Source of the DNA: Polyangium sp. 6x1
GTDB lineage: Bacteria; Myxococcota_A; Polyangia; Polyangiales; Polyangiaceae
Assembly (NCBI RefSeq): GCF_029946515.1
Contig: NZ_JARZHH010000053.1
Location: 17,772 to 81,771 of the forward strand
Reading direction: 5' to 3'
Length of the DNA stretch: 64,000 nt
Below, in pieces: positions 54,058 through 62,213 of the stretch (position 1 is the stretch's first letter; the number at the start of each line of letters is the position of its first letter). The notes beneath the pieces are model-generated. The model was given only the letters and a program-made list of their open reading frames with translations. It had not been told where the DNA came from and made no database searches. The translations under genes were made by a program, and so were the position numbers.

Positions 54058-55866
54058 ATGCGAACCTACAGCTTATTCTCTCTCGGCATCCTCGTGGCTC
54101 TGACGGCGACCGCTGCTTGCGGCGGTGGTGGCGGCGGTGGTGGTAGCGGCGGTGGTGGTAGCGGCGGTGGTGGTAGCGGCGGCAATGGCGCCACGGGCGG
54201 CAATGGCGGCTCGGGGGCCACGGGCGGCGCGGGTGGCAATGGTGGCAATGGTGGCAATGGTGGCACCGGCGCCGCGGACGCCGTGACGGGCAGCGCGAAG
54301 GACGTTTACCAGCCGACGACCGGCGAGGTCGTCGTGAAGAGCGAAGCCTGGACGAAGATCGAGGCCCTCGTCGACCAGGGCGGGACCGTCCAGACCTTCC
54401 CAGGCACGATCGACGCCGATGGCAACATCTCGATCCCCGGCGTGCCCGTGGGCCCGTATCTCCTCGCCCTCGAGGGCCCGCCGCCCGCGGTTCAGAATGC
54501 CCAGCCGCTCCGCACGTTCGTCGCGACCGACGCGCGGACGCTCGACATCGGCCGTCTGTACAGCGGACGGCGCGATCTCGCGCCCATCTCGCAGCCGACG
54601 TACGTCTCGATCGACGCGACCCTCGGCGTGCCCCTGCAGGTGGCCACGTTCGACGACCTGGGCAACCAGACAGGGTTTTACGACGAGATCCAGATCTATT
54701 CGCGCAACGGCACCGTCCTCGCCTATGTCTCCCCCGCGGCGAGCCCCCCGGAGGACAACCCGCCCCAGAACGGCGAGACCCAGCTCGGTGGCTGGAAGAT
54801 CAATGCGCAGGATCAGTTCATCGATTTCGGCGGCGGGCCCGCGCTGATCGACGGGAGCAAAGGGGACGAGGTCACCGTCCTGCACGGCGTGACGGCGCAG
54901 GTCGGCATGCCGTCGGCCGACGGCAACCCCTGGAATGGCTACACGTACACGGCCATCGCCGAGAGCATGCAAGCGATGCCGGTCACCATGACGAACGGGG
55001 GCTCGAGCGTGCTGAAGGGCACCTTCGCCCCGGCCCCGCAGAAGACCTTCGACCTCGATTACAAGGGCGCGGCCTTCAATGCCCTCCTGCCGAACACCCC
55101 GCTCAACGGCCATTTCGTCGGCATCAGCGTCGAGTACGAGCCGAGCGTGCCCGAGCCGGCCATCGGTTCGTTCTCCACGCTGCTCGCCATGGCCGCATTG
55201 AACGGGACCGCGTATTCGAACCCGGATCCCGCCTGCCATGGGAACGGCTGCGATCCGGCCGCGTGCCCGAGCGGCTGCGACGCGGGGACCCTCGTGATGG
55301 CCGGCGACCACGCGCATTCCTATTCCTACGGCAATCCGTTCACGGACGGGCAAACGTTCGGCGCCCTGAGCATCTCGTTCACGAAGAGCGTCCGGACGCT
55401 CCTGCCCGAGAACACCTCGGAGTCGCTGCGCGGAAACCTCACCATGTCCGCGCCGGTGGAGGAGATCACCGGCAAGCCGCTCGCGCCGACCCTCGGCCTG
55501 CCGCAGAACATCAAGGTCGCCGGCAAAGACACGCCCTACGATCAGGTGACCTCGGGCGTGGGCGTGACGCCGGAGATCACCTGGACCGCGCCGTCCCTGG
55601 GCACCCCCACGCGATATCGCGTGACCGTCGTCGACACGACGGATCTCACGGACGCGAACGGTGGCATGTCGACGCGGCGCAACGTCGCGCACGTGTACGT
55701 CAAGAGCCCGAACGTGAAGCTCCCCGAGGGGCTCCTGCAGGCCGGAAAATTCTATTACATCCAGGTCATGGCCACGGCGCGCGACAACGACGATTTCGCG
55801 GCCCCGTTCAGGAACACGCAACGCATCGCGAGCGCGACCATGTTCACGGGCGTCATCACGCCCTGA
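54058..55866 (+). CDS. Gly-tethered lipoprotein of unknown function
   Basis: A 602-residue exported lipoprotein. The lipobox is TATAAC (Cys near residue 21), followed by a tether (residues ~22-73) that is almost only Gly, Ser, Asn and Ala and contains three GGGGS-type units. The mature part is beta-rich, with a carboxypeptidase-regulatory-like start (GNISIPGVPVGPYLLALEGP), two Cys near GNGCDPAACPSGCDAG, and an end like a fibronectin-type fold (TRYRVTVVDTTDL). No enzyme motif was seen. ATG 54058 follows TAAGGAGC. It is likely displayed at the outer membrane. Confidence 0.85.
   Translation: MRTYSLFSLGILVALTATAACGGGGGGGGSGGGGSGGGGSGGNGATGGNGGSGATGGAGGNGGNGGNGGTGAADAVTGSAKDVYQPTTGEVVVKSEAWTKIEALVDQGGTVQTFPGTIDADGNISIPGVPVGPYLLALEGPPPAVQNAQPLRTFVATDARTLDIGRLYSGRRDLAPISQPTYVSIDATLGVPLQVATFDDLGNQTGFYDEIQIYSRNGTVLAYVSPAASPPEDNPPQNGETQLGGWKINAQDQFIDFGGGPALIDGSKGDEVTVLHGVTAQVGMPSADGNPWNGYTYTAIAESMQAMPVTMTNGGSSVLKGTFAPAPQKTFDLDYKGAAFNALLPNTPLNGHFVGISVEYEPSVPEPAIGSFSTLLAMAALNGTAYSNPDPACHGNGCDPAACPSGCDAGTLVMAGDHAHSYSYGNPFTDGQTFGALSISFTKSVRTLLPENTSESLRGNLTMSAPVEEITGKPLAPTLGLPQNIKVAGKDTPYDQVTSGVGVTPEITWTAPSLGTPTRYRVTVVDTTDLTDANGGMSTRRNVAHVYVKSPNVKLPEGLLQAGKFYYIQVMATARDNDDFAAPFRNTQRIASATMFTGVITP
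54133..54264 (+). repeat. Tandem microsatellite in a coding tether (15-bp x3, 9-bp x3)
   Basis: Three exact copies of the 15-bp unit GGCGGTGGTGGTAGC (54133-54177), then a Gly/Asn-rich stretch, then three copies of GGTGGCAAT (54232-54258). All units are multiples of three, so copy-number change would alter tether length without frameshift. Confidence 0.9.
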
Positions 55867-55897
55867 TCCCCCGCCCCGCCCCGCGGACGAACCTCCC

Positions 55898-56662
55898 TCA
55901 GGACGGTTGGTCCGCGGGCTTTCCCCCCGACAGCTCCTCCAGCAGCATGTTCACCAGCATGAAGCCGTCGAACCGGCGCTGGCCTTCTTCCTCGTGCGCC
56001 TCGGCCCACCCAATGGCCAGCGTGAGCGGGAAGATCGTGGGCTCGCCGCCGAGCAGGCGGGCGGCCACGCGCGAGAGCGCGAGCGACATGCGAATCGAGA
56101 TCGGCAGCCGCCGGACCACCGCCTCGCCGAGCTTCGTGCAGTTCTCCGCCGGTGACGTCACGAGATACTCGCGGCAGCCCGAGGGGCGCGAGGTGTAGGC
56201 CGCGCACGCGCCGCCTTCGAGGAACGGACACGCGATGCCCTGGCGATGCCACGCGACGAGGAGCTTGCGCAGCTCGTTGTCGTTCGACATCCCCGAGAAC
56301 GAGGCCTCGTCGAGCCCGAACGATTCGAGCGCCGCCTCGGCGTCGACGACCCGCGTGAGCACCGCCTCCTGCCGCGCCTCGGGCATCGCCGAGACGAGGT
56401 CGTGGATCATGAACGCCTCGGGCGGCGAGATGGGCACGAGCTGGTAACAGCAGGAATCACAGCCCTTCTTGCACGAGACGGCCCCGAGCGTCGGCAGGTG
56501 TTTCTTGACGCCGAGCGCGACGATCTGGTCGTCGAGCGGCATCACCAGCCGCGAGAGGTCCGAGAGCCGCATCGGCTCGGCGGGGATGGCGAGGTTCGCG
56601 CGCAGCGTGCCCTCGGGCGTGCCGAGCTCGAAGGTAAACCTGCTTTTCAAGGGTTCCGGCAT
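55898..56662 (-). CDS. YkgJ-family cysteine-cluster protein
   Basis: A 254-residue cytoplasmic protein. It has the family Cys pattern: CKKGCDSCC around residues 64-72, then CPFLEGGACAAYTSRPSGCR near 150-170. These likely bind a metal or Fe-S cluster; no activity is established. ATG 56662 begins a clean N-terminus, with a TAGGCT box 12 nt upstream. It has no clear link to the neighbours. Confidence 0.87.
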   Translation of the reverse strand: MPEPLKSRFTFELGTPEGTLRANLAIPAEPMRLSDLSRLVMPLDDQIVALGVKKHLPTLGAVSCKKGCDSCCYQLVPISPPEAFMIHDLVSAMPEARQEAVLTRVVDAEAALESFGLDEASFSGMSNDNELRKLLVAWHRQGIACPFLEGGACAAYTSRPSGCREYLVTSPAENCTKLGEAVVRRLPISIRMSLALSRVAARLLGGEPTIFPLTLAIGWAEAHEEEGQRRFDGFMLVNMLLEELSGGKPADQPS

Positions 56663-56757
56663 GGCGAGGCCCCGAGCCTATCACGGACCGGCGCGGCCGC
56701 ACACGCGGCGCGCGAGGGCGGCGCCCGTCCGCCCCCGTCCGCGCCGCGCCGTGCCGT

Positions 56758-58326
56758 TCATTCCATTTCGCCTCGCGCGCTCTCCTTGGGCGGCGCGGCG
56801 ATATCGAGGTCCAGGACGGCGACCTGACCCTCGTCGACCTGGACACCCTCGGTCTTCGCGGACGTGACCACGTTCACGGCATAATGGCCCTCCGGGAGCC
56901 CGGCGATCTTGTAAACGCCGTCCTTGTCGGTCACGGGAAACCGGATGTCGAGCCCCTGCTCGCGGCCGCGGTTCGTCGCGACGAGGATCTTGACGCCGGC
57001 GAGGGGCGTGCCGCCCGCCGTGACGCGGCCACGAATCTCGCCTTTGCCCGTGGGGTGAATCGTGATGTCGCGCTCGGTGACGTTGCCTTCCTGCACGCGC
57101 ACCGCGGTCGACGTGCGCTGATGGCCATACACGAGCTCGAGGAGGGTGTTGCCCGGCGGGATCGAATCGAACCGGAACTCGCCGTCCTCGTCGGCGACCG
57201 TGTTGACGTACCCGATCGCGCGCTGCATGAGCGTGAGCCGCGCGCCGGGCAGCGGGCTGCCGTCGCCCTTGCGCGCCACGCCGGTGATGCTGCCGCCGGC
57301 CGACATGACGAGCTCGAGGGGTTTGGCGAGCTTGCAACCGGTCATGTCGACGACGACCGTGCTCGGCGCATGCTCGCCGTCGTAGCCATGGACGGCGACC
57401 TTGCCCGAGGGCGCGTGCTCGATGCGGAAATGCCCCTGTTCGTCGCTCTCTGCGCGGCTCGCGGCCTCCATCGAGACCTCGCTCGTCCCACCTGCGAAGC
57501 GGGCCTCGGCGTCCACGAAGACGTCCGGCAGCGGGTTTCCGGAGCCGTCGCGCACCGTGCCTTCGAGGACGCAGCCGTCCCCGAGCATGAGCTCGACCTC
57601 ACGCGTATCGGAGGCCGAAGCGAGCTCGACGGGCGTCGAGAATGCGGGGGCGTGGTCGACCGCGGTCGCGCGGACGACGACGGGCCAGCCCGGGAGCTGA
57701 TCGAGCTCGAAGGTGCCGTCGGTCCCCTCGAACCGCTTGGAAAGGAGCGGCGTGGGCGCGGCGAAGCTATCCGGCGCTGCGGTGAGCACGTCGATCACGA
57801 AGCGCGGAATCGGAGCGCGATCGGCGTCGAGCACGCGGCCCCGGACGCGGCCGCTCTGCGTCAGGAGCATGCTGACGGTCTCGCCGGTCTGCGCGGGCAC
57901 GAAGGAGGGGCTGAATCCGGGCTTGTTCGCGACGATCTGGTAGGTGCCGTCGGCGAGGCGCATCTCGAACCGGCCTTCGGCGTCGGTCTCGAGCGACGCG
58001 GCCGTGGTCGGGAGGTTGCCGGCGATGGCGAAGCTCGTGGCCGAGACCTGCACGCCCGCGAGGGGCCTTCCGTCGACCGAATAGACGCGACCCGAGATCG
58101 TCTTCGCTTGCTCGTCGCCCGGCTCGTCCGAGGGGAAGAGGCCACGATTGACGTATTTCGCGCGAGCGTCGGGCACCGAGGCGTCCTCCGCGTCGGCGGC
58201 GTGGCTGGGCGTGGTGGAAGGCCAGAGAAGAAAGGCGCCGAGGACGATCGCCGGCACGGTCCCGAGCGTGGCCCATCCGGCAGGGGAGCGAAAGAAAGGC
58301 TTTTTCTGGTTCGTGGGCAGGTGCAT
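56758..58326 (-). CDS. Carboxypeptidase-regulatory-like repeat protein, membrane-anchored
   Basis: A 522-residue exported protein. An N-terminal signal/anchor helix (about residues 18-43, WATLGTVPAIVLGAFLLW) precedes five or six carboxypeptidase-regulatory-like (CarboxypepD_reg) beta-sandwich repeats. The repeats share the pattern GxVxDxxGxPLxGVxVxA, for example ISGRVYSVDGRPLAGVQVSA, VRGRVLDADRAPIPR and IRGRVTAGGTPLAGVKI. There is no catalytic domain. Such proteins are usually adhesive or structural. ATG 58326 sits behind CGAGGT; earlier in-frame residues are Arg-rich and not signal-like. Confidence 0.87.
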   Translation of the reverse strand: MHLPTNQKKPFFRSPAGWATLGTVPAIVLGAFLLWPSTTPSHAADAEDASVPDARAKYVNRGLFPSDEPGDEQAKTISGRVYSVDGRPLAGVQVSATSFAIAGNLPTTAASLETDAEGRFEMRLADGTYQIVANKPGFSPSFVPAQTGETVSMLLTQSGRVRGRVLDADRAPIPRFVIDVLTAAPDSFAAPTPLLSKRFEGTDGTFELDQLPGWPVVVRATAVDHAPAFSTPVELASASDTREVELMLGDGCVLEGTVRDGSGNPLPDVFVDAEARFAGGTSEVSMEAASRAESDEQGHFRIEHAPSGKVAVHGYDGEHAPSTVVVDMTGCKLAKPLELVMSAGGSITGVARKGDGSPLPGARLTLMQRAIGYVNTVADEDGEFRFDSIPPGNTLLELVYGHQRTSTAVRVQEGNVTERDITIHPTGKGEIRGRVTAGGTPLAGVKILVATNRGREQGLDIRFPVTDKDGVYKIAGLPEGHYAVNVVTSAKTEGVQVDEGQVAVLDLDIAAPPKESARGEME

Positions 58327-58386
58327 CGTGTGACCTCGACATCGTGTCGGCCAAAGGGATGGATTCGAAGGGTTCCGGCGGTAGAG

Positions 58387-58423
58387 ATACGGGCGCCGCC
58401 GTGTCGAGCGGCGGCGCCCGTAT
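58387..58423. terminator. Perfect 15-bp hairpin between two minus-strand genes
   Basis: ATACGGGCGCCGCCG (58387-58401) pairs exactly with 58409-58423 across a 7-nt loop. It lies downstream of the small secreted protein (stop at 58468), so it probably ends its transcript and separates it from the next gene. Confidence 0.7.
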
Positions 58424-58467
58424 TTCGTCGTTTCAGGCCGACGGTCCGGCCTCACCGCGCTGCTACA

Positions 58468-58905
58468 TCAGTAGGTCCACGCCTCGATCGAGGAGACGTA
58501 CGGGTAGCCCTTGTACTTCAGGACGCCGGCAAACCCGTCGTAGTGCTCGCCGACGTGCATGTACTCGACCTCGAGCGAGAGACCCCAGTCATTGAAGCCG
58601 CGGCAATACACGTCGCTCGCGATGGTGGTCGGGAAGTTGATGTAGCTGTTGCCGAGGCAGCTCAGGTAGCCCTTCGACTTGCGCTCGAGCAGGTCGCACT
58701 CCTCGCTGATGAGGTAGCCCTGGTTGTACCACTCGGACACGTAGAGGCACGCCTTGCCGGCGTCCTTGTAAAGGTAGGGAATCAACGTTCCGGCGTCGTC
58801 GTCATTGACGTAGACCGCGAGCGGTTTCCCCTCCTCGATGGCCATGGCGGCGCTGGAGGGCACGATCATCGCGGCGACGAACGCAAACGAAAGCAGCTTC
58901 TTCAT
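58468..58905 (-). CDS. Small secreted protein with four cysteines
   Basis: A 145-residue exported protein. The signal peptide ends AAMA (near residue 22). The mature 120 residues are rich in Tyr and acidic residues, with four Cys (about residues 53, 70, 83 and 100) that could form two disulfides. No family recognised. It looks like a small beta-rich extracellular protein. Its Gly, Tyr, Lys and Asn content is more AT-rich in codon use than most neighbours. A gene-free 576-bp region lies upstream. Confidence 0.75.
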   Translation of the reverse strand: MKKLLSFAFVAAMIVPSSAAMAIEEGKPLAVYVNDDDAGTLIPYLYKDAGKACLYVSEWYNQGYLISEECDLLERKSKGYLSCLGNSYINFPTTIASDVYCRGFNDWGLSLEVEYMHVGEHYDGFAGVLKYKGYPYVSSIEAWTY

Positions 58906-59481
58906 GGTGTGTTTCTTTCCCCCGTATCGAAGCAGGTGTGTCGTTAGCTATTGCTACTTGGCTCGCCTTCGAGGAGCTGCGGGATGCACCTCCACGGGGC
59001 GCTCCGATCCGAAGCGAATTGCGTCATCGAGGAGCGCCTCTTCGTCAGCAGCTCCTATGCATGAATTGTTACCAAGCGACCTCGGACAAGCAAGCCGCGC
59101 TGGAGATTTTTGTTACCACCTCTCCATTCGACACTGCATTCGGAGCCACGCACGTGGACGTACCCGCGAATGCGCGCGCGCGCGGCGCCGGACGGCCGCC
59201 GATCGGGTTCGCCGCCGGAGCGGAGGCGATCACGATCGGCGAGGAGACGCGTCCGAGCACGCAAAGGATGATGCGGTGCCAGAGCCCCACGTTGCGTCGA
59301 AATCCCGCCCACGCGCGCGCCCGAGCGTCACGCGTTTTTCGCGGCTGGTGTTTGGCCTGGCCGCACGCCGTCCTCGGAGGCATTCGCATGCCGCGGGCGA
59401 ATGGTATGGGTGGATTCGACGCGCGGAATCGCGCAAATCGGGAATGGCAGCGGAGCCGCGCCGCCGTCGTCGCCGGAGAAG
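58906..59481. other. 576-bp gap with no recognisable gene, locally lower GC
   Basis: No frame has protein-like composition; the open stretches are Arg/Ala-rich shadows. The segment 59040-59150 is AT-richer than the rest of the window and holds two exact copies of TTGTTACCA (59066-59074 and 59110-59118), 44 bp apart. It may be a regulatory region, an unannotated RNA, or remains of an inserted element. Confidence 0.5.
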
Positions 59482-60252
59482 CTATGCCGCGGGCTGGCCC
59501 GCGCTGCGCTCGGTGCGCGGCAGGGCGCTCTCGGGCCCCGACACCGGAGGCGCGGGCGCCTTCTCGGGGCCCTCGATGCCGAGCGTGGCGAGCGGCGGCA
59601 TCGTGAGGCCGCACAGGTACATGGCCGAGGCGATGTCGTCGAGGAAGTCCTGCATCACGGCCCCAGGATCCCGCTTCTTGAGCCCCACCGCGAGCGCGTA
59701 CCGCGCCCCCTCGCTGCCCGGTCGGCCAAACGAGAGGAGCCCTTGGCGCAGCCATCGCTCGAAGAGCTTCTGTTTGTCCGCGTTGTATCGCCCCGTGAGC
59801 GTCAGCTCCACGACGAGCCGCTCGCCGAGCGACTGGTGTCCACGCTCCTCCTCGACGATCTTGCGGACCACCTTGCGGTACGGCTCGAAGCTGCATTCCT
59901 CGTATTCGCGGAGCTGCCAGAAGCCGCCGCGGTCGTAAAGGAACTGCGCCATCGCGAGCTCGTAGAAGCTCGCGGGGAGGGGCACGGGGCGCGCTGCGAG
60001 GCGCGCATTCACGACGGGCTCGATGCTCTCGCCCGTGAAATCATGGTACATGCGCGCCACGGCCTCGTAGTGCTCGAGCTCCTCGCGGATGTGCCAGGTG
60101 AAGTGCTTGAGCCAGCGCATCTCCGGGACGAATTCGAGGCCGTGGCCGAAGATGTGCGCCGCTGCGAGCTCGCGGTAGGCCTGCCCCTGCATCATCTGGA
60201 CGAGCGTCCGCTGCCGGCGGTCGTCGACGCCGGATTCTGGTGCTTTCGTCAT
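59482..60252 (-). CDS. Ferritin-like di-iron protein, phenylacetyl-CoA epoxidase (PaaA/PaaC)-like
   Basis: A 256-residue helical protein. It has two ExxH motifs: Glu58-x-x-His61 (EELEH) and Glu136-x-x-His139 (EERGH), with additional Glu28 and Glu116/118 at suitable helix positions. This is the four-Glu, two-His di-iron ligand set of the ferritin-like superfamily, and the PaaA/PaaC-like group is the nearest guess. A Pro-rich tail follows residue ~225. Activity could be hydroxylation, epoxidation or oxidative deformylation. It lies 20 nt after the creatininase-family gene on the same strand. Confidence 0.82.
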   Translation of the reverse strand: MTKAPESGVDDRRQRTLVQMMQGQAYRELAAAHIFGHGLEFVPEMRWLKHFTWHIREELEHYEAVARMYHDFTGESIEPVVNARLAARPVPLPASFYELAMAQFLYDRGGFWQLREYEECSFEPYRKVVRKIVEEERGHQSLGERLVVELTLTGRYNADKQKLFERWLRQGLLSFGRPGSEGARYALAVGLKKRDPGAVMQDFLDDIASAMYLCGLTMPPLATLGIEGPEKAPAPPVSGPESALPRTERSAGQPAA

Positions 60253-60272
60253 TTCCCCCCCCTATTGGTACT

Positions 60273-61064
60273 TCATGGACTCCGCGAAGCTTCGCCCCGG
60301 AGGGCCTTCGCGGCGAGACCGTCTTCCACTTCGCCCACGACCATCGCCGCGAGGCGTTCGATCGAATCACGCCCCTCCTCGGCCGTGGCCTCGGCAGGCG
60401 CGCCCGTATAGGCATCCGTGATTCCCATGGCGAGGAAGCTCGTCTTGCCCTGACGGATGCCGTCCGAGAGGCTGATTTCGAGCGCCGGGAGCGCCGTCAT
60501 GCGGGCGCGATCGACGGCGTCCGGGGCAGCCGCGAGGAGGATGGACGTCTCGTACCGCCCCGCATGACACGCGCCGCTCTTGAACTCCGCCGAGAGCGTG
60601 CGCGCCCAGCGACGTGTGAGCGGCGAAGCCACGGAGGCCCGGCCCGCGGGCAATCCGTCGAGCGAGGCCCTCACCGCGGCGTCGTGCGCGGGCTCGAGGT
60701 GGTTCGAAACCAGGCAAACATGGCAAAACCCCGCCTGGAGATACCCGTCGATCACGGCGCGCAGGAACGCAATGAGCGCCGCCTCCGTGACCGTGACGGC
60801 GCCGGCGAACCCTTCGGCGAAGCGCGTGACGCCATAAGGCACGCTCGGGCCGATCAACGCGACCGTCCCCCTCGCTTCGAGGAGCAGGGCCGCGCGCTCC
60901 GCCACGGCGTCGCCGATCATCGTGTCCGTCCCGAGGGGCAGGTGCGGGCCGTGGGGCTCGACAGAGCCGACCGGGACGAGCGCGACGGGCGGTGTGGGAC
61001 CCGAGAGCAGGGATTGCAGCGTCTGGGTCGTGAGATCCGCGATGTAGAGGCGTCGTTCGCGCAT
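60273..61064 (-). CDS. Creatininase-family metal-dependent amidohydrolase
   Basis: A 263-residue enzyme. The metal ligands are present: Glu36 and His38 in VGSVEPHGPHLPLGTDT, Asp47, and His122-x-Glu124 in SNHLEP, which matches the HxE arrangement of true creatininase. GACHAGRYETS adds the conserved His/Glu region. Family members hydrolyse cyclic or linear amides (creatinine, FAPy, mycofactocin precursor). Substrate unknown here. ATG 61064 gives a compact start; 32 residues upstream do not fit. It precedes the di-iron gene and probably forms an operon with it. Confidence 0.86.
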   Translation of the reverse strand: MRERRLYIADLTTQTLQSLLSGPTPPVALVPVGSVEPHGPHLPLGTDTMIGDAVAERAALLLEARGTVALIGPSVPYGVTRFAEGFAGAVTVTEAALIAFLRAVIDGYLQAGFCHVCLVSNHLEPAHDAAVRASLDGLPAGRASVASPLTRRWARTLSAEFKSGACHAGRYETSILLAAAPDAVDRARMTALPALEISLSDGIRQGKTSFLAMGITDAYTGAPAEATAEEGRDSIERLAAMVVGEVEDGLAAKALRGEASRSP

Positions 61065-61220
61065 GCCGGTCGTGGTTCTCGAAGGCCCTACCGGATAGCA
61101 CGAACGCCGGGACATCGCGAGAGGAGGCAGAATCTCACGGTCCTGGCCTCCTGCTTGCATTCTGCGTTCGCGGGGCGGGGGCCGGGAAGCCCTGGAAATC
61201 GGGGGCAGGCGCGGAGAAAT

Positions 61221-62213
61221 TCACGTCACGGCCGCCGTTCGCCCGAGCTCCGGGAATACTTTTGCGACCTTCGCGAGCAACCATTGCCCGTACGTCCCGC
61301 GAAACGCGTGCACGTCTTCGTGATCCCACCGCTCGTCCGCTCGGCCGTCCGCGCGGCTCGTGTCGATCGCCTGGATCTTCGCGTCCCAGCCCGGATCGAA
61401 GAAAAACGGCAAGCTGAGCCGGCTCCTCCCCGAGCGATTGTGGACGCGGTGCGGCGTGGATCGATAGAGCCCGCCCGTCATGCGATCGAGCATGTCGCCG
61501 ATGTTGCACACGAACGATCCGGGGACGGGCGGCGCCTCGATCCAGCGGCCGCCCGATTTCACCTGCAATCCACCGGCGTCGTCCTGCCGGAGGATCGTGA
61601 GCAGGCCATAATCGGTGTGCTCTCCGACGCCCCAGCCCTCGGACGCGTCGTCGGGAGGGGGGTAATGGAAGGCCCGGAAGAGGATCGTGGGGTCGCCCGT
61701 ATATCGCTCGGCGAAATACGACGGGGGGAGGCCGAGGCCGAGGGCCATTCCTTCGAGGATCACGTGCCCGAGGCGGGTCATCTCGGCCATCCACGCGAGC
61801 ACGGCCTCGCGGAAGCCCGGCAGGTCCGGGAAGAGGTTTTTCCCGTGCAGGGGGAGCCCGGCCCGGACGCGCGGGTGGTCGTCCTCGTGCTCGGCGCCGA
61901 AATAAATGCCCTCTTTGAGGTCGGGTTTGCCCGAGGTGAGCTCCCCGCCGACGGGGAAATACCCCCGCCACGCGCGGCCCGCCCTCTCCATGCGGATCTC
62001 CATCTTTCGATCGAGGTCCAGAGCGAAAAACGCCCGGCAGAGCGCGTCGAGGCGCGCGGCGAGGGCCTCGTCGACGCCGTGGCCCACGACGTAAAAGAAA
62101 CCCGAGCCGCGGCAAGCCCGGTCGATCGCCCGCGCCGCGTGCTGTTTGTCCGGGCCGCCTCGCGTGAGCGGGGCGAGATCCACGATCGGGACGGCGGAGG
62201 CGCCTTCCGTCAT
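61221..62213 (-). CDS. Isopenicillin-N-synthase-like Fe(II)/2-oxoglutarate oxygenase
   Basis: A 330-residue non-heme iron oxygenase. The N-terminal DIOX_N region starts VPIVDLAPLTRGGPDKQ, with GSGFFYVVGHGVD. The iron ligands are His and Asp in GVGEHTDYGLLTI and His in STPHRVHN, followed by the RLSLPFFFDP segment (Arg/Ser for 2-oxoglutarate or substrate carboxylate). Family members hydroxylate, desaturate or cyclise metabolites. ATG 62213 overlaps the FHA gene stop by 1 nt (TGATG), so they are coupled. A 156-nt gap separates it from the creatininase gene. Confidence 0.9.
   Translation of the reverse strand: MTEGASAVPIVDLAPLTRGGPDKQHAARAIDRACRGSGFFYVVGHGVDEALAARLDALCRAFFALDLDRKMEIRMERAGRAWRGYFPVGGELTSGKPDLKEGIYFGAEHEDDHPRVRAGLPLHGKNLFPDLPGFREAVLAWMAEMTRLGHVILEGMALGLGLPPSYFAERYTGDPTILFRAFHYPPPDDASEGWGVGEHTDYGLLTILRQDDAGGLQVKSGGRWIEAPPVPGSFVCNIGDMLDRMTGGLYRSTPHRVHNRSGRSRLSLPFFFDPGWDAKIQAIDTSRADGRADERWDHEDVHAFRGTYGQWLLAKVAKVFPELGRTAAVT

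Noticed and set aside
58938..59606. Plus-strand frame across the gene-free gap into the di-iron gene
   Set aside because: It is antisense to the di-iron gene at its 3' part and has no motif.
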